The notes under the pieces were generated by a model, which saw nothing but the letters and a program-made list of their open reading frames with translations, searched no databases and was not told the DNA's origin. Below are positions 63,444-64,000 of a stretch of DNA of 64,000 nt, one piece after another. Numbering within the stretch: position 1 is the first letter of the stretch; each line of letters opens with the position of its first letter. Origin of the DNA: Streptomyces sp. BA2 (GTDB lineage Bacteria; Actinomycetota; Actinomycetes; Streptomycetales; Streptomycetaceae). Location: the NCBI RefSeq assembly GCF_009769735.1, contig NZ_WSRO01000002.1, positions 4,228,001 to 4,292,000 of the forward strand, in the 5' to 3' direction. Both the position numbers and the translations under genes were made by a program.

Positions 63444-64000
63444 ATGACAGGACAGGTACGTACCGTCGACGGCCGCGTGGCCGGTCGGCGCGGTCAGGCG
63501 ACGCGTCAGAAGCTGCTCGACTGCCTCAGCGAGATGCTCAGCTCCTCGCCCTACCGGGACGTCAAAGTCATCGACGTCGCCCGGAAGGCGGGGACTTCAC
63601 CCGCGACCTTCTATCAGTACTTCCCCGACGTAGAGGGCGCCGTCCTCGAAATCGCCGAGCAAATGGCGGCCGAGGGCGCGGAGTTGACCCAGCTCCTCGA
63701 CGGCCGCTCCTGGGTCGGCAAGGCGGGGTGGCAGACCGCACAGGAGCTGGTCGACGGCTTCCTCGACTTCTGGCGCAAGAACGACGCGATCCTGCGGGTC
63801 GTCGATCTGGGCGCCGCCGAGGGCGACAAACGCTTCTACAAGATCCGCATGAAGATCCTGAACTCGGTCAACAACTCCCTTACGGACACGGTCAAGGAGC
63901 TCCAGGCCAAGGGCAAGGTCGACAAGGACGTGAGCCCGGCCGCGATGGCGGGTTCCCTGGTGGCCATGCTCGCCGCGGTCGCCTCGCACCAGCGGGGCTT
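63444..64000 (+). CDS. TetR-family regulator, cut by the window end
   Basis: The reading frame is open to the last base, so the 3' end is missing. The ATG at 63444 begins MTGQVRTVDGRVAGRRGQATRQKLLDC. The helix-turn-helix is SEMLSSSPYRDVKVIDVARKAGTSPATFYQYFPDVEGAVLEIAEQ. About 185 residues are visible, close to a full TetR protein. From memory, its position beside afsK matches S. coelicolor SCO4421. Whether it binds the CTGACG-N3-CGTCAG sites is unknown. Confidence 0.88.
   Translation, partial: MTGQVRTVDGRVAGRRGQATRQKLLDCLSEMLSSSPYRDVKVIDVARKAGTSPATFYQYFPDVEGAVLEIAEQMAAEGAELTQLLDGRSWVGKAGWQTAQELVDGFLDFWRKNDAILRVVDLGAAEGDKRFYKIRMKILNSVNNSLTDTVKELQAKGKVDKDVSPAAMAGSLVAMLAAVASHQRG

Noticed and set aside
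63430..63455. CTGACGGCATGACAG at the TetR start as another regulon operator
   Set aside because: The second half is not the complement of the first, so it is not the palindrome; only the CTGACG half matches.

Overview
The window is a high-GC actinobacterial chromosome segment and almost certainly comes from Streptomyces. Reasons: strong third-position GC bias with long antisense shadow frames, GTG and TTG starts, several XRE-regulator/DUF397 pairs, fbiC (coenzyme F420) and, most tellingly, the secondary-metabolism regulators afsR, afsS and afsK. From memory, the order D-Ala-D-Ala carboxypeptidase, GPP34, XRE/DUF397, fbiC, afsR/afsS and afsK resembles the S. coelicolor SCO4442-SCO4421 region.

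Layout. 0-11.4 kb: a class A penicillin-binding protein (5' end outside the window), small membrane and MerR genes, a polytopic membrane protein, a D-Ala-D-Ala carboxypeptidase with a huge acidic tail, a GPP34 protein and an XRE/DUF397 pair. 11.4-20.4 kb: a divergent barrel-protein/SDR pair, a sodium:solute symporter, an ADP-ribosylglycohydrolase-like protein, a VapBC-type toxin-antitoxin module, an overlapping three-gene ATPase/HTH operon and a second XRE unit with a tandemly duplicated DUF397 gene. 20.4-31.3 kb: a TetR/DUF1772/DUF4267 unit, an FG-GAP secreted protein, fbiC with an F420-dependent oxidoreductase, an ankyrin protein, a PHP metallohydrolase and an ATP-grasp-like protein. 31.3-41 kb: an APC permease and a minus-strand catabolic block (aldehyde dehydrogenase, D-aminoacylase-like, two luciferase-like monooxygenases, an SDR, an amidohydrolase). 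41-44.7 kb: afsR and afsS. 44.7-60.7 kb: accessory-looking DNA. It holds a 1.65 kb palindromic repeat structure, an AbiEi/DUF559-like gene, a DJ-1 protein, a lipoprotein, an epoxide hydrolase, a MerR/imine-reductase pair, a TetR-dnaE operon, and a FadD3-like ligase facing a thiolase-DUF35-crotonase operon. 60.7-64 kb: afsK and a TetR gene cut by the window end.

Working together. The main new signal is a recurring 15-bp palindrome, CTGACG-N3-CGTCAG. Four sites are perfect and two have a single arm mismatch. Most sit 22-28 bp before start codons at 12.4, 37.6, 39.5, 41.0 and 58.0 kb. They would tie the SDRs, luciferase-like oxygenases, aldehyde dehydrogenase, amidohydrolases and the CoA-ligase/thiolase/hydratase genes into one dispersed catabolic regulon under an unidentified, probably TetR-type, repressor. 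Other striking features are the palindromic ~95-bp repeat element, a dnaE gene behind its own TetR repressor and iterated operator, a perfect 14-bp hairpin in the afsS leader, and several short duplications spanning stop codons.

No tRNA, rRNA, CRISPR array or recognisable transposase gene was found. All family names come from reading the sequence; no database search was run.
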